From positions 131,592,052 through 131,656,051 of the forward strand of contig NC_088201.1 in the NCBI RefSeq assembly GCF_037126465.1: a stretch of 64,000 bases of DNA. The letters are read 5' to 3'. The notes below the pieces were generated by a model. It worked only from the letters and a program-made list of their open reading frames with translations. It made no database searches and had not been told where the DNA came from. This document shows, in pieces, positions 23,024 to 33,856 of this stretch (positions are counted from its first letter, which is position 1; each line of letters opens with the position of its first letter). This DNA is from Ornithodoros turicata (Eukaryota; Arthropoda; Arachnida; Ixodida; Argasidae). A program made the position numbers and the translations under genes.

Positions 23024-24119
23024 CAGGGTGTCTCAGTTAAATCCCCGGGCTAAATATCTCGCGAACGGGTGCACCAATCGAAGAACTTTCTTTTTTGCAA
23101 GTTAGTATCTGTCCGATACCACCTACAGGCTGACACCGTGTGAATGTGTGGGAGACGCTCATTATTTAAATAAAATTTCAAATTAGTTTCGTGAAAAACA
23201 TAACTTCTAAAGCAGGGCGGCGGCGGCATTAAAATGAGTACAACCCCTCTTGGGACCTTCACTGGACATGTTTTAGAGAAATATCTGCCAGCGAAGTGGG
23301 TCGTTTGTTGCAGTAATTAATTGGTTTCGGTTTACACATTTTTGTTGCGGCTGGTAGCGGTGAAGCGCAAAAGGACGCTCTTCCACTCCCTTGCCCACCA
23401 GTGAATTACGCGTTCTTGAGCTTACTTCGCAACGGAGAGTGCTGAAGAAAAAGTAACAGCGTCAGACAGGCTACGCGAGTCCCCACCCCGGGGGGGGGGG
23501 GGATATGTTTATTACGAAAGAAAGAAAAAGAAGGCAGGCAAAAAGGAAAGGTCAGCCGGACAGAAGTCGACTTGCTATTCCTTGTAAAAAAAGGAAAAAA
23601 CATCTGACCGATATGCACCTTTTATATGTTATGATCGCACGGACGAAACACAGTTAATCCCATAGTGCCTTGATATCACATGCTTTCATTTTTTTTTCTC
23701 CAGCACTTCCCATAGCGAAGTAAGCTCAAGAACACGCGATTCATTAATGGATAAGGCAGTCGAACAGCGTCCTTTTGCTCTTCTCCACGACCAGCCGCTA
23801 CAAAAATTTGTAAACCGAAACCAATTAGTTGCTGGTACAAATGACCCGCTTCGGTGGCAGATTTTTCTTTAAAAGGTGTCCACCGAAGGTCCCAAAGGGG
23901 GTAGTACCCATTCTAATGCCTACGGCGCCCTGCTTTAGAAGTCATATTTTCCACGAAACTCATTTGAATTTTTATTTAAATAATGAGCCCCTCGTACTCA
24001 TTCACACGGTTGCGTGGCTTGTAGGTGGTATCGGACAGATACTTGTAAAAAAGAAAGTTATTCGATTGGTGCACCCTTTCGCGAATTATTTAGCCCAGGG
24101 ATTTAACTGACACACCCTG
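23024..24119. mobile_element. Fold-back MITE with about 400-bp arms, TATA target duplication
   Basis: The left arm starts CAGGGTGTCTCAGTTAAATC and the complement of the right end starts CAGGGTGTGTCAGTTAAATC; similarity continues through TCGGACAGATAC and GAAACCAATTA to AAGTAAGCTCAAGAAC. TATA lies on both sides (23020-23023 and 24120-24123). The roughly 280-bp centre contains a separate dispersed repeat (23495-23600) and a poly-G run. No transposase is encoded. Confidence 0.85.
23495..23600 (-). repeat. Dispersed repeat shared with 44870-44975
   Basis: GGGATATGTTTATTA, AAAGGAAAGGTCAGCC, then ACTTGCTATTCC matches the complement of 44870-44975 over about 100 bases. It is a minor repeat family; type unknown. 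Confidence 0.6.
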
Positions 24120-24619
24120 TATACCGTCAGCTATGCGCAGTTCAGCACTGTATCAACATCCTATCCTGCTGCACAATGATTTCTATTGGGGCACTGTCCA
24201 GCACAGATGCATTTTTATGTGTCGCCAACAGGGCCCTATCCTCGTCAAAGTAATCGACATCGATTACTTAGGTCTCTTCTGTCATAGGCGCACAATCCAA
24301 AAAGGCATGAACATTAAAAGTGGTTGACACCTTTTATCAACTAATGGCCCAACGTGTTACCTTGGGATGCGGCCCGCCTTATCGGTGTTTCCTCCTGCTC
24401 ACCCTGCCTTGTTGCTTCGATTCTTTGATGTCGGAAACGGAAAACTCTTTTTTGAATTCAGCGGAAAATGTGCGAAAAAGCACGCTCGTAATTTCCTTTT
24501 TTGCTGTTTGTCATTTTTCATGACGTACAGGTGTGCAAGACGGCAATGTTTGTGTGACACAATGATTGTACTTGGCATTTATAATTGCGGTATGTGGCCG
24601 TGAGATGGCGCAGATGGCA

Positions 24620-24673
24620 GGTGGCAGGCAGAGCCGTATATTAAAAGTAAAATATACGGCTCTGGTGGCAGGC
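24620..24673. repeat. 34-bp palindrome between 10-bp direct repeats
   Basis: GGTGGCAGGC stands at 24620-24629 and again at 24664-24673. Between them is a 34-base insert with perfect 13-bp arms, AGAGCCGTATATT and AATATACGGCTCT, around AAAAGTAA. The direct repeats look like a target duplication and the insert like two abutting terminal repeats of a transposon that has lost its interior. Confidence 0.7.
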
Positions 24674-25135
24674 GACAAAACACAAAACGACAAAACCCAC
24701 AAAGGATATCATGCAAGGGATCGAACGGACAGTGTGGCGTGAGTCGTGAACGCGTTTATAAGAAATCGGTTTGTGCTTTAAATCATGAGCTTGAGCTTAT
24801 TTTTCATTTTCCTGTGTGTTCGTGTGCTCAATATGCGAAATGATGTTACGAAGTCGCATTTCAATATGCTTCTTTTGCTCGTGAGCTAAATGAGCTCGGG
24901 TGGTAATCGTACCGCAAATGAGTGTTGATAGTTTTACTCAACAAACAGTGAGCTTTGATCCATGAGTTTTTTTGTGTGCACACCGCTATATTGCAAGAAC
25001 ATTGATTGTACGACGCTTCGAAAAGCGCGCCACTCTCACGCAAACGAGGCGGCGATCCGCGCAGAGAAACTGTGTTATGCGGTGAAGCGCGTTGTGCAGC
25101 GATATGCTTCTATCATTATTAAACAAAAATGAAGA
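24674..25135. other. No recognisable gene
   Basis: Short unique stretch before the LINE fragment, with no exon or repeat that I recognise. Confidence 0.4.
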
Positions 25136-25139
25136 AAGT

Positions 25140-26670
25140 TATTAATTTTTTGTTGTGACGAGTCCCAGAGGCCCTCCCGCAAGGCATTCGTTGCGCTATG
25201 CAGGACACGGTAGTCCTGTCTAACAGGGTAACAAGTCGCGTCGATCATTCTCCAGCAATTAACCACCTTAGAGCACTACGTCGCCGAGCAGAGAGATCGG
25301 CTCGCCAAACTGGGCTACTTCCTGACATTGTGGCATATCGCCGGATGAAAGCTAAGGTAACACGAGAACTTAAGAGAGAAGACCGGAAGCGTTGGCGTAA
25401 GTTTTGTCAACACCTTTCACCATTTGACCCGGCCTCAAAAATCTGGAGGACAATGCGAGCTCTGAAGAATGCACCCCCACCAAAGAATCCTCTCGCAGCA
25501 TTGGCTATCGTTAAGGGTGTAGACGAAATCACGCTCGCGACACATTTCTCCGTCGTCCTATAACGACACCGGCGGCTGCCTCAACGTCTGCGGTACGCAA
25601 CAGTTTTGTCCAGAGCTTGACGACAGAAATTCACCAAGACTGGCCCCGTCCACCGGAGGTTATGGACCGTGGCTTTACTCTAATCGAGCTAAAGACTGCA
25701 TTGAAACTTGTGAATATGCGATCGTCCCCAGGACTAGATAAAATCACCTATGCCGCACTGCGAAACCTTGACGAGCGGTCGCTCCAAGCTCTCCTTCATG
25801 TTTATAATACGTCTTGGCGACAAGGATCCATACCATCTACCTGGAAGAGGCATTAGTTGTCCCCATCCTCAAGCCAGGCAAACCCCCCAAGTGCCCTATC
25901 CTCCTTTCGCACTATGAGAGAGAGAGAGAGAGAGAGAGAACTACATGAGCTAGACAAGCTGTATGGGAAAACTGATGGAGAGAATGGTTTTGTATCGCCT
26001 CGACTGGCGGCTCGAAAAACAAGGTGTGTTCCCTCAAGAAATAGCTGGATTTCGTCGCCACCGAGGCTCCATGAATCCAGTTCTCGACCTAGTCTCTACA
26101 GTCCAACATGCTGGTGCTCATCGGCGGATCGTTGTATCGGTCTTCCTGGACATTAAGTGCGCATATCAGTCTCGCACATCTGTGTGATCCACGCCTTGCG
26201 GTTTTTTGGAGTATCTCGTCTACTCTTCAGCAGGCTGTACGATTTCCTTACGGACCAAACTATCGCTGTCCGCTCATCCCACGGCCAAAGCCCTAAGCAC
26301 CCTGTTCATCAAGGCATATCCCAAGGAAGCATTCTCAGTCCTACACGCTTTAATGTGGTAATGGCAGGCCTAAAATCGATAATTCCTCGCAAAGTAGCAC
26401 TCCCTGTGTATGCCGATGGCGTTGACCTTTGGACAGTAGGCAAGTCACGACCAGCCACTCAGCGGCGTTTTCAACAAGCTTAAACAATGTCCATCTCCAC
26501 CTTACGAGATTCGGAATGGACCTTTCGCCCGAAAAGTGCGTCGAGCTCCCTTTCACTCACAAGGCTATAAGTAATTTCCCTCTTTGGGTGGGTACAAAGA
26601 AGCTCGAGCCTGTGCGTTCCCATCGCTTCCTTGATGTGGTCCTGGACTCATACCTGCGCTGGACTCATTA
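25140..26670 (+). pseudogene. I-like (APE-type) LINE reverse transcriptase fragment, multiply frameshifted
   Basis: Successive frames give a pre-RT region (25198-25563), the RT palm opening MRSSPGLDKITYAALRNL (25617-25856), the block VVSVFLDIKCAYQS (25963-26187), the GISQGSILSPTRFNVVMAGL block, and YADG at 26409-26420 where active enzymes have YADD. The SSPGLDKITYAAL and QGSxLSPTxFNVVMAGL forms resemble I-clade LINEs. It lacks the endonuclease, carries frameshifts and a GA microsatellite at 25916-25939, and has lost an active-site Asp, so it is a dead 5'-truncated copy. Confidence 0.82.
25916..25939. repeat. (GA)n microsatellite inside the LINE
   Basis: Twelve GA dinucleotides interrupt the RT frame between two conserved blocks, so they arose after the element inserted. 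Confidence 0.9.
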
Positions 26671-26691
26671 AGCACCTTGAAAACGAAAGTG

Positions 26692-27320
26692 CAGTGATGG
26701 CCAGAGTTCGAGGTAACTCGTTACAGGTAACTTGTTGCTGTAACTAAGTTCCTTTTTTTTGTAACTTGTAGCTTAGCTCGGCACTTTTGCGCCGTGGTAA
26801 CTTTCAGAGGAACTCGTTTCTTTTTCAGGTAACTTTGCCAAAGTAACCTAAGCCAAGTTCAAAGTTACTTTTAATTCGCTTTTCACACACGTCCACTTAT
26901 TTTCTTGCTTTCTCTACGGTTCATTCATGGCATTTTATGCCACTGAACGTGATATTCAATCAATGACAGTATTCTATTGAGGAAGTAAGAACCGCTGCCA
27001 TTGAAATTAAGCTGAACCATTGTGAGCCCACAGGGCGTAAGATGCAAAGCGTTCGAATTGTTGGACATCAACGAAAACGATCTAAGCGTGTTGCACTTCT
27101 CCGCAGGCAACTCAAGGTCTACCTCAACTGCTCACATGTGCTGCACCTGTGTAGTGCTATTTTGTGACCGAAGTAACTTGGAAGTAACTCGTTTTTTTTT
27201 TAAGTAACGCCGTAACTGCCAGTTGGATTTCAGGCTGAAGAACTTCGTTATTAACTTAGTTACATTTTTCACACGGTAACTTAACTCGTAACGGGTTCTT
27301 TATGACGGGTAACTTCTCAA
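26692..27320. mobile_element. hAT-like element end with GTAACT / AGTTAC subterminal array
   Basis: It begins CAGTGATGGCCAGAGTT, the style of hAT termini, and continues with about 18 GTAACT-type words in both orientations over 600 bp. Arrays of short subterminal repeats next to CAGNG ends are typical of hAT elements, where transposase binds them. I could not find the other terminus or an 8-bp duplication, so the right limit is the last clear word. Confidence 0.5.
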
Positions 27321-27324
27321 TCTA

Positions 27325-27840
27325 TGGTAATGGAAAATTGCTAAAAATTGGGCTGTCCTGTATTTCATACTTTAAAAGCGATAAAAAACCTCGTGCCGGG
27401 AAACAAATAAAAGGACGACACAACACACAGCACAGAGTGACGAACGAGGATTTTTATTTACAAAACCTGCTTCTTAAATATCCTGAGCCAGGAAACGCCG
27501 CAAGGTTACCTATCACACCCTCAAACCTGCCTAGTGCCTTTATCTTTTTCAAAAGCACAGGACTTACCAGGAGTGTCTCCTGTTAGAACCTTCCAAAAAC
27601 TCCTCGACTGGATCAGTTAGCAGCACTGAAGGCACACTCACGCACCTGTTCCCCGCATTTTTGTCCGTAATACTTCATGATATAATAAAGCACCTCCCTT
27701 ATTACTCTTATATAAAATTTTGGTCTCATGGAAATTAGCAACACACCCTTGACAGCTTTTTAAATGTTTAGCATTTAAACAGCTTAACAGTTTAACGCGG
27801 GTCTGCCCGCGTTTTTTTAATTTCCTTTAAATTAGAGGGC
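27325..27840. other. No recognisable gene
   Basis: Contains a weak stem (AAATAAAA at 27405 against TTTTTATTT near 27451) around a loop rich in ACAACACA, and a GC-rich hairpin GCGGGTCTGCCCGC near 27797. No coding family was recognised. Confidence 0.35.
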
Positions 27841-27845
27841 ATCCC

Positions 27846-28303
27846 ATGTCAGCTTGTTGCAGTTTTGGATGCACTTCACGCACAGACGGAGAAAGGGGGA
27901 TAGCTTTTTCACAGGTAAGCTCTTCATGTTGAGGAAAAATCGTGATTCGTATCGCATGCATCTGACAACTCGGAGTTGCTTGCACTGCTACTCCGCTGGT
28001 GCCATTAAAGACTAAAAATTATGTTTGGCTGCTCCTATAAATCTCAAAACCATGTATTTTCTATAAACAATGTGATTGTGCTATACAGGTTCCCTCACAG
28101 TCACCCAGCTGTGCCGAAGAAGCCGAAGCAGAACCTGGGTCGCTAAAATTGGGGCCCCATCTAAATCTTCGGTGCTCTGCAGCAGACACTTTGAGGAGAC
28201 CTGTTTCGATCGTACAGGGCAAATTGTGCGACTCTTGAGTGATGCTGTGCCTAACAATTTTGACTTTCCTCAGCACCTCCTAAAAGAAAACACAATACAG
28301 TAA
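27846..28303 (+). pseudogene. THAP zinc-finger domain, two degenerate exons
   Basis: A 69-base first exon (27846-27914) reads MSACCSFGCTSRTDGERGIA and ends at a GTAAGC donor. It has the C-x-x-x-C start of a THAP domain. After an intron, the frame closing at 28303 holds RTWVAKIGAPSKSSVLCSRH, then FEETCF, and an AVPNNFDFP tail, which are the W, second zinc-ligand pair (C, H) and AVP-box of THAP. The two exons do not join cleanly in phase, so a small shift has occurred. THAP domains bind DNA in P-element-like and other transposases and in host regulators. Its exon 1 has the same length as the one at 40652-40720, suggesting a transposon family. Confidence 0.6.
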
Positions 28304-28309
28304 CACATT

Positions 28310-28955
28310 AGAATTTGCTGGGGTACCTGTGGAAATGTGCCGTAGTTCTAAATGTGGTAGTTGATCCAACGAGCTCAGTACACGTCTTCAGAAGTATAAC
28401 ATCAGTCAACATACATATGGCAGAACTACATGGAACAAAATTAATGGTATAAAACAATTTACATTCCCGGTTAGACTACGTGTCAATTTTTGTAGGCTCA
28501 TGACAATGAAAGAAACAGCTTCCTAACAAAATTTTGTGATATTGAGGTTCCACAATTTCTCAATTTTAGTTGCAACACCACACGAAAACCGAACAACAAA
28601 CGAAAACCACACACATAAAAAATGGAACTACCTTACAATAACAAACAGTGTAAACCCTTTCTGAGCAAAAATTATTAATTTTATAGGTTGACATTTACCG
28701 AATTTCTTCATGCGTATGCTCCCCGTGCACGACACCTACGACCCCATATTCGGAGTACAGGCAGTGGAGAAGAAAAAGAAGGCAATTACCATGAAAAACT
28801 ACAGGAGCACCGCTGAAGTACGTTTGGAATACACTATCAGCACACTGATTTCTAAGAAAGATGCGTGCTAATCAGCAATGAGGAGAGTTTCAAGCGCAAC
28901 AAATTCTCCAAATCAAACTGCTTCGCATTGTTTCCAATGTGAGCAGCCTGCGCCA
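28310..28955. other. No recognisable gene
   Basis: AT-rich sequence between the THAP remnant and the promoter-like block; no exon or named repeat was recognised. Confidence 0.4.
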
Positions 28956-28957
28956 TT

Positions 28958-29047
28958 GGGCCCTCCAACATGGCGGCCGGATGCCGCACCTCTCTCTCAC
29001 GAGCCCCTCTCCTATGCGCGATCCAGCCTTTATACATAGAGATCAGT
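28958..29047 (-). promoter_or_regulatory. Promoter-like repeat block with TATA box and YY1-type site
   Basis: On the minus strand a TATAAAGGCTGGATCGCGCA segment is followed about 60 bases on by GGCCGCCATGTTGG, a YY1-type motif often placed at start sites. The block recurs at 43421-43510 in the same orientation at nearly 90% identity, and in part at 40551-40605 on the + strand upstream of a THAP-type exon. A mobile promoter is inferred; no transcript is proven. Confidence 0.5.
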
Positions 29048-29051
29048 GAGC

Positions 29052-30257
29052 CGCTACGTTATTTTTTTACGTCAGCTGAAAAGTGACAATCGCGCATGAA
29101 AGCATTTGTTCTAAAGCGCCTTCCAAAAACCACGTGCAAGAACGAAACTCTCGTATTTCCGATCTAGAGGGAAAAACAAGATGGCGGAATGTGTCGAATA
29201 GTGGCGTGCTTGTGGCGCCGCCGCAGTCGTGTTCGGCATAAAGAAAGGACAATATAACACGAGCGTCTACGTTTTTTTTTTTTTTTTCTTTACGTCAGCT
29301 GAAAAGCGAGAATCGCGCATGGAAACATTTGTCTGAAAGCGCCTTCCAAAAACCACGTGGGAGAACGAAACTTTCATATTTCCGATCTAGAGGGGAAAAC
29401 AGGATGGCAGAATGTGTCGCATAGTGGGTTCCTTGTGGCGCCACCGCAGTCGTGTTCGGGATAAAGAAATGACAATATAACAAGAGCAGCTACGTTATTT
29501 TTGACGTCAGCTGAAAAGCGACAATGGCGCATGGAAACATTTGTCCTAAAGCGCCTTCTAAAACCACGTGCGAGAACGAAACTCTCATATTTCCGATCTA
29601 GAGGGAAAAATAGGACGGCAAAATGTGTCGAACAGTGGGTTGCTTGTGGCGCCGGCGCAGTCGTGTTCAGAATAAAGAAAGGACAATATTACATGAGCAG
29701 CTACGTTATTTTTTTACGTCAGCTGAAAAGCAACAATCGCGCATGGAAACACTTCTCCTAAACCGCCTTCCAAAAACCACGTGCGAGAACGAAACTCTCA
29801 TATATTTCCGATCTAGATGGAAAAAACAGGAGGGTCAAATGTGTCGAATAGTGGGTTGCTTCTGGCGCCGCCCCAATCGTGTTCCGAATAAAGAGAGGAC
29901 AGCATAACACGAGCAGCTACGTTATTTTTTTACGTCAGCTGAAAACCGACAATCGCGCATGGAAACATTTGTCCCAAAGCGCCTTCCAAAAACCACGTGA
30001 GAGAACGAAACTATATTTCCGATCTAAAGGGAAAAACAAGGTGGCGGAATGTGTCGCATAGAGGATTGCTTCTGGCGCCGCCGCAGTCGTGTTCGGAATA
30101 AAGAAATGACAATATAACAGCAGCTACGTTATTTGTTTACGTCAGCTGAAAAGTGACAATCGCGCTTGGAAACATTTGCCCTAAAGCGCCATTCGGAAAC
30201 AACGTGCAAGAAGGAAACTCTATTTCCGATCTAGAGCGAAAAACAGGATGGCAGGAT
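29052..30257. repeat. Satellite C (about 212-bp unit), block 1, about six copies
   Basis: ACGTCAGCTGAAAAG recurs at about 29070, 29291, 29504, 29716, 29932 and 30139. Each unit also has a CACGTG, a TTCCGATCTAGAGGGAAAAA phrase, GTCGTGTTCGGAATAAAG and AGCAGCTACGTTATTT. The block stops inside a unit at AGGATGGCAGGAT (30245-30257), where a 2.1-kb insertion begins. Confidence 0.92.
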
Positions 30258-31087
30258 CTCATATACAAACAGGATCTCATATACAAGTTCAACGCTCTTC
30301 ACCCGTCCGGTATCAACAAATCACAAGGCACCCTAGAAACACTTCACAAATAAAATATGCTTTTCCCTTCTACCTCCATTATCATCCGTTATGTTCTGCA
30401 TGGTCACTGCTTTCTGCTTTCTTTATTGCATGCCACAACTTTGTATTACAAATATTAAAAAAAAAACCTTTGCTCGTTCTGGAATTTTCCCCACGTAACC
30501 ACTAACCTCCTTATCTTTCGCTATCCGCTCCTTGCAGTAGAGTGTCTCCAGCAGCTGGAGCGCCCTCTACGAGCCACGTGTTAACATTTTTGAGTAGCAA
30601 CTTCGGGGCGGGTCTCCTGCATTCCTTCGGTTAGATTTGTCTCGCTAAATGGTATCCACTAAAGCGAAGCTTATTACAATCGCTCAGTACAGCGCACCTT
30701 TATTTAGTGGGTCTAGGTTAGACAAAGTTACACTGCGCGTTCGTAATTTTTTGTAATGAAACATGTATGAGACGCGACGATCTTGCTAGGCATGACTCTA
30801 GCCAGGCAAACCTCGCCGAAATTAAAAACGAGCCGAATACCCCAAATTTCTTCCGTGGGTTTGACATTTTTGCGGTTGTTGTTTTTTACGGTTTCCTTTC
30901 TCTCCTTCTTTTCAAATTTTTGCGGTGGATTTTAGTTTTCCTGGTTTGTGACGGATGGGTTGGTGTTCTCTTTTGATAAATTCCTTGTGGAATACGAGGG
31001 AGAGGTGAAATTGCGGTACTACACGATCATCCTTATAGGAAAGACCCGTAATAGATAATAATGAGTTTTAGCATACCGTACGCAGTC

Positions 31088-31192
31088 ACTTTTGCGTATA
31101 CGTAAGGGATAGCGTCTTGGTTTTGCGCAATACGCAAAGCCCTGCTTATGTCTTGCGCGTGCGAACCACCAACGCTGTCCCTTACATGCGCA
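31088..31192. repeat. Imperfect hairpin around TTTGCG / CGCAAA
   Basis: TTTGCGTATACGTAAGGGATAG (from about 31089) is answered by CTGTCCCTTACATGCGCAAA ending near 31193, with TGCGCAATACGCAAA inside. It may be a tiny MITE, though no target duplication was identified. Confidence 0.5.
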
Positions 31193-32295
31193 AAGGCGAC
31201 AGGCTACGTTATACTGAAACTCACTATTAAGTGTGCAGCAAAATACGCAGAAATCCACCCCTCTCATTACAGGGCTTTCTAAACGGCAACCTAAAGAGAC
31301 GTCACGTAATTATTAAGCTAAAGGTGCAGTCATGTCTACTGCTCAATGAAATAATGTCTAAAAATTGCTTTGTAGTTCTGCATTTTCGAAATTTCATTTT
31401 CGTTTCAAACGTTTCTGCAGGGTATACTATTAAAGTTGTGCAATAAACTCTCACAGACATAATTTCGTTGATGCCAGAGAGCCACCAGGCAAAGGAAACG
31501 CCAGCTCAGTATCCATGGCAATTGTAATCTAAATTTATTAACACCTGTACCGTTTGTGAATACTTTATGCAAACTCAGTGACCAACGTAGCTGTAACCTA
31601 CCTCTCCACGTGTTTAACTCTACATATCTAACCCCCCCCCCCCTCCTAACCATAACAATACCACAACCGTTCGACCACAACATAACAATTGGGGAAACCG
31701 ACAACTACTGAGATCACGTGCGTGCGGAATAGAATAGCACACGTTGCGACAATGCCCCGCGAAATCTTCAGCACTAGCCGAATTATGTTTATTTACAGAT
31801 CCTTGACCCTTTGACGGCGCTACTTTGTCCAAAAATTTGTCCAGGAAGTTCATGGGCCAGAAACCGTGTCATAACAACAATCAGCAACTTTAGCTATTTC
31901 TAAGGCCAAGTAGAGCAGAAATAGCCGCAACGCAGTCAAATCGTGTAGTCAAAGCAAGCGAGGATATGCACCCTTCACTACCCAACATTTTGCACAGCGC
32001 CGGTAGGGGACATACGACGCTGGCTCCACCTGCGTGGTGCATGCCAATTCTTGCCTGTTGTCCCGTTACGTCCACGTGTTCGTGAACCTTCCATTTTTCT
32101 GTAACCGGTCTGTAGCCTGGATCACTACGTTCACATCATCCCCTCCACACTCTAACAAAGCAGCCATTCACTCCGGCCGTAGAAGCCCGTACGGACCCTT
32201 TCTTCCCTCCGGGCTGTTGACCCACAATTCGCATGAACCTTTAAACACGTCACACCTAACCCTTTAAATACCATGCCAATGATGAGGACGGTGCC

Positions 32296-32323
32296 CAGAA
32301 GAAGAACAGTTTCTGTTCGAAGT
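32296..32323 (+). ncRNA. Degenerate hammerhead-like motif
   Basis: CAGAAGA, the 6-bp stem GAACAG/CTGTTC with loop TTT, then GAAG. Compared with the CUGANGA...GAAA core, one base is changed in each conserved block. The stem and loop sizes equal those at 3215, 50288 and 56138. Confidence 0.35.
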
Positions 32324-32393
32324 ATCGGCGGCTTCTGTCCTGAGGCAACCCCCTACCTACGTCTCTACAGGTTCGCTGGATTTCTACTCATCT

Positions 32394-33235
32394 AGGATGG
32401 CAGGATGTGTCGCATAGCGGGTTGCTTGTGGCGCAGCCGCAGTCGTGTTCTGAATAAAAAAATGACAATATAACAGGAGCAGCTACGTGGTTTACGTCAG
32501 CTGAAAAGCGACAATCGCGCTTGGAAACATTTGTCCTAAAGCGCCTTCCAAAAACCACGTGGAAGAACGAAACTCTCATATTTCCGATGTAGAGGGAAAA
32601 ACAGGAGGGCAAAATATGTCGATTAGTGGGTTCCGTGTGGCGTCACCGCAGTCGTGTTCGGAATAAAGAAATGACAATGTAACAAGAGCAGCTACGTTAT
32701 TTTTGACGTCAGCTGAAAAGTGACAATCGCGCATGGAAACATTTGTCCTAAAGCACCTTCCAAAAACCACGTGCAAGAACGAAACGTAACTATCATATTT
32801 CCGATCTATAGGGAAAAACAGGAGGGCAAAATATGCCGAATAGACGATTTCAGAAATTTCATGGATGGCCCACCAGAGAGCGCCGTGTTGCGAAAGCCCC
32901 GCTGCACCTTGGGATTTAGTTTTCATGAGTCAGAGAAAAGAAGAAGAGCGCAAACGGTTTCGGTTTTCTCTCTCCTTCACCTCCCACACCTTCGAACAAC
33001 AGGCAGAGGAGCACGAATGTAAACCATTTCCCACGACGCATTGCGCGATGCGCGTGACTTGGGCGACGGAGGGCCCCCGTGCGGAGCACAAGGGCAATAT
33101 CTGAAATCGCCAATTGTGGGTTTTTTGTGGCGCCACCGCAGTCGTGTTCGGAATAAAGAAATTACAATATAACACGAGCAGCTACGCTATTTTTGACGCC
33201 AGCTGAAAAGCGACAATCGCGCACGGAAACGCCAA
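32394..33235. repeat. Satellite C, block 2, continuing block 1 past the insertion
   Basis: Units with ACGTCAGCTGAAAAG-type words at about 32494, 32706 and 33196 continue the phase of block 1. A short element (about 32841-33108) separates the last two units. Confidence 0.9.
32841..33108. mobile_element. MITE inside a Satellite C unit
   Basis: The ends CGATTTCAGAAATTT and (complement) CGATTTCAGATATTG form an inverted repeat, and unit sequence resumes on the right (GTGGGTTTTTTGTGGCGCCA). Possible target copies CCGAATAG and CCAATTGT are too diverged to fix the duplication. About 265 bp, non-coding. Confidence 0.55.
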
Positions 33236-33444
33236 TGTGCAGCCGCAAGGGGTGTCTACTGGTACGGACTGGGCCAAGCGTACAATGTCAACCTGTGCAA
33301 ATTATGAACAAACCCACCGCATGCAAGAGCGAGTCAAGACAGGTGCGAGTCGGAGCACCTCAATGTTTACGTTGGAGCAGCGCGGAAAGAACTACAAATA
33401 TGACGCCGGTGGAATTCCCCCGTGTTGCGCGAGCATGCCCATAG
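33236..33444. other. No recognisable gene
   Basis: Short linker between Satellite C and the lone Satellite B copy; nothing recognised. Confidence 0.4.
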
Positions 33445-33678
33445 AGGCTGGTGAAATCATTTTGAAATCATAAGCTCATTTTGCAACATGAGCACAAATT
33501 AAGGTCGCGGAATTTGAGCCACGTACCTGCTTTCTCAGGGGTCGCGTTTGACAAAATGACACTTTCAAAACAGCACACGTAAGAGCCAAGTGGTCAATTT
33601 AATCAACTTATATCATTTGATATCAAAATGCTACCAAATATGCCCAAAGCTTGTTTTGTAATCTGCATAACATAAGGT
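33445..33678. repeat. Single diverged copy of Satellite B
   Basis: GTCGCGTTTGACAAAATG, ATCATTTGATATCAAAAT and GCCCAAAGCTTGTTTTGTAA follow the order of the 197-bp unit at 20.3-21.7 kb. The T-arm-like hairpin is degraded (GGAATTTGAGCCACG). It lies directly before the TRIM. Confidence 0.75.
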
Positions 33679-33684
33679 CCTAAC

Positions 33685-33856
33685 TGTAGCGGACACTGGA
33701 CGACGACAACGACGACAACGATGGCCACGCGCGTGGAGCACCCGCTTCTCAGTTCCACTGGCGCGGCCATGGAGATAGGCCACCGTCATCGCCTCTCCGT
33801 GGCATACCATCATCGCCGGTCGGGGCTCATGTAGAGGAAGACCACCGTCCTCTACG
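33685..33856 (+). repeat. TRIM LTR copy 1 (172 bp)
   Basis: Differs from copy 3 at about five positions, including the last base (CTCTACG instead of CTCTACA). It has two GACGACAAC units. Confidence 0.88.

Larger units (their letters stand above)
30258..32393 (+). mobile_element. 2.1-kb retroelement-like insertion in Satellite C, 13-bp target duplication
   Basis: AGGATGGCAGGAT occurs at 30245-30257 and 32394-32406, and joining the two flanks restores a continuous satellite unit, so 2136 bp were inserted. A 13-bp duplication is typical of target-primed retroelements. A hammerhead-like motif with the same stem geometry as the Penelope element at 3.2 kb lies 70 bp from the right end. I could not recognise reverse transcriptase in the insert, so a Penelope-type relic is an inference. 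Confidence 0.6.

Noticed and set aside
30767..30976. Small membrane protein with a hydrophobic C-terminus
   Set aside because: The hydrophobicity comes from a T-rich stretch; no family, splice or conservation support.
31620..31853. Minus-strand frame starting MNFLDKFLDKVAPSKG as a host gene start
   Set aside because: Good start context and a possible donor, but it lies in the 2.1-kb retroelement-like insertion and matches no family I know.
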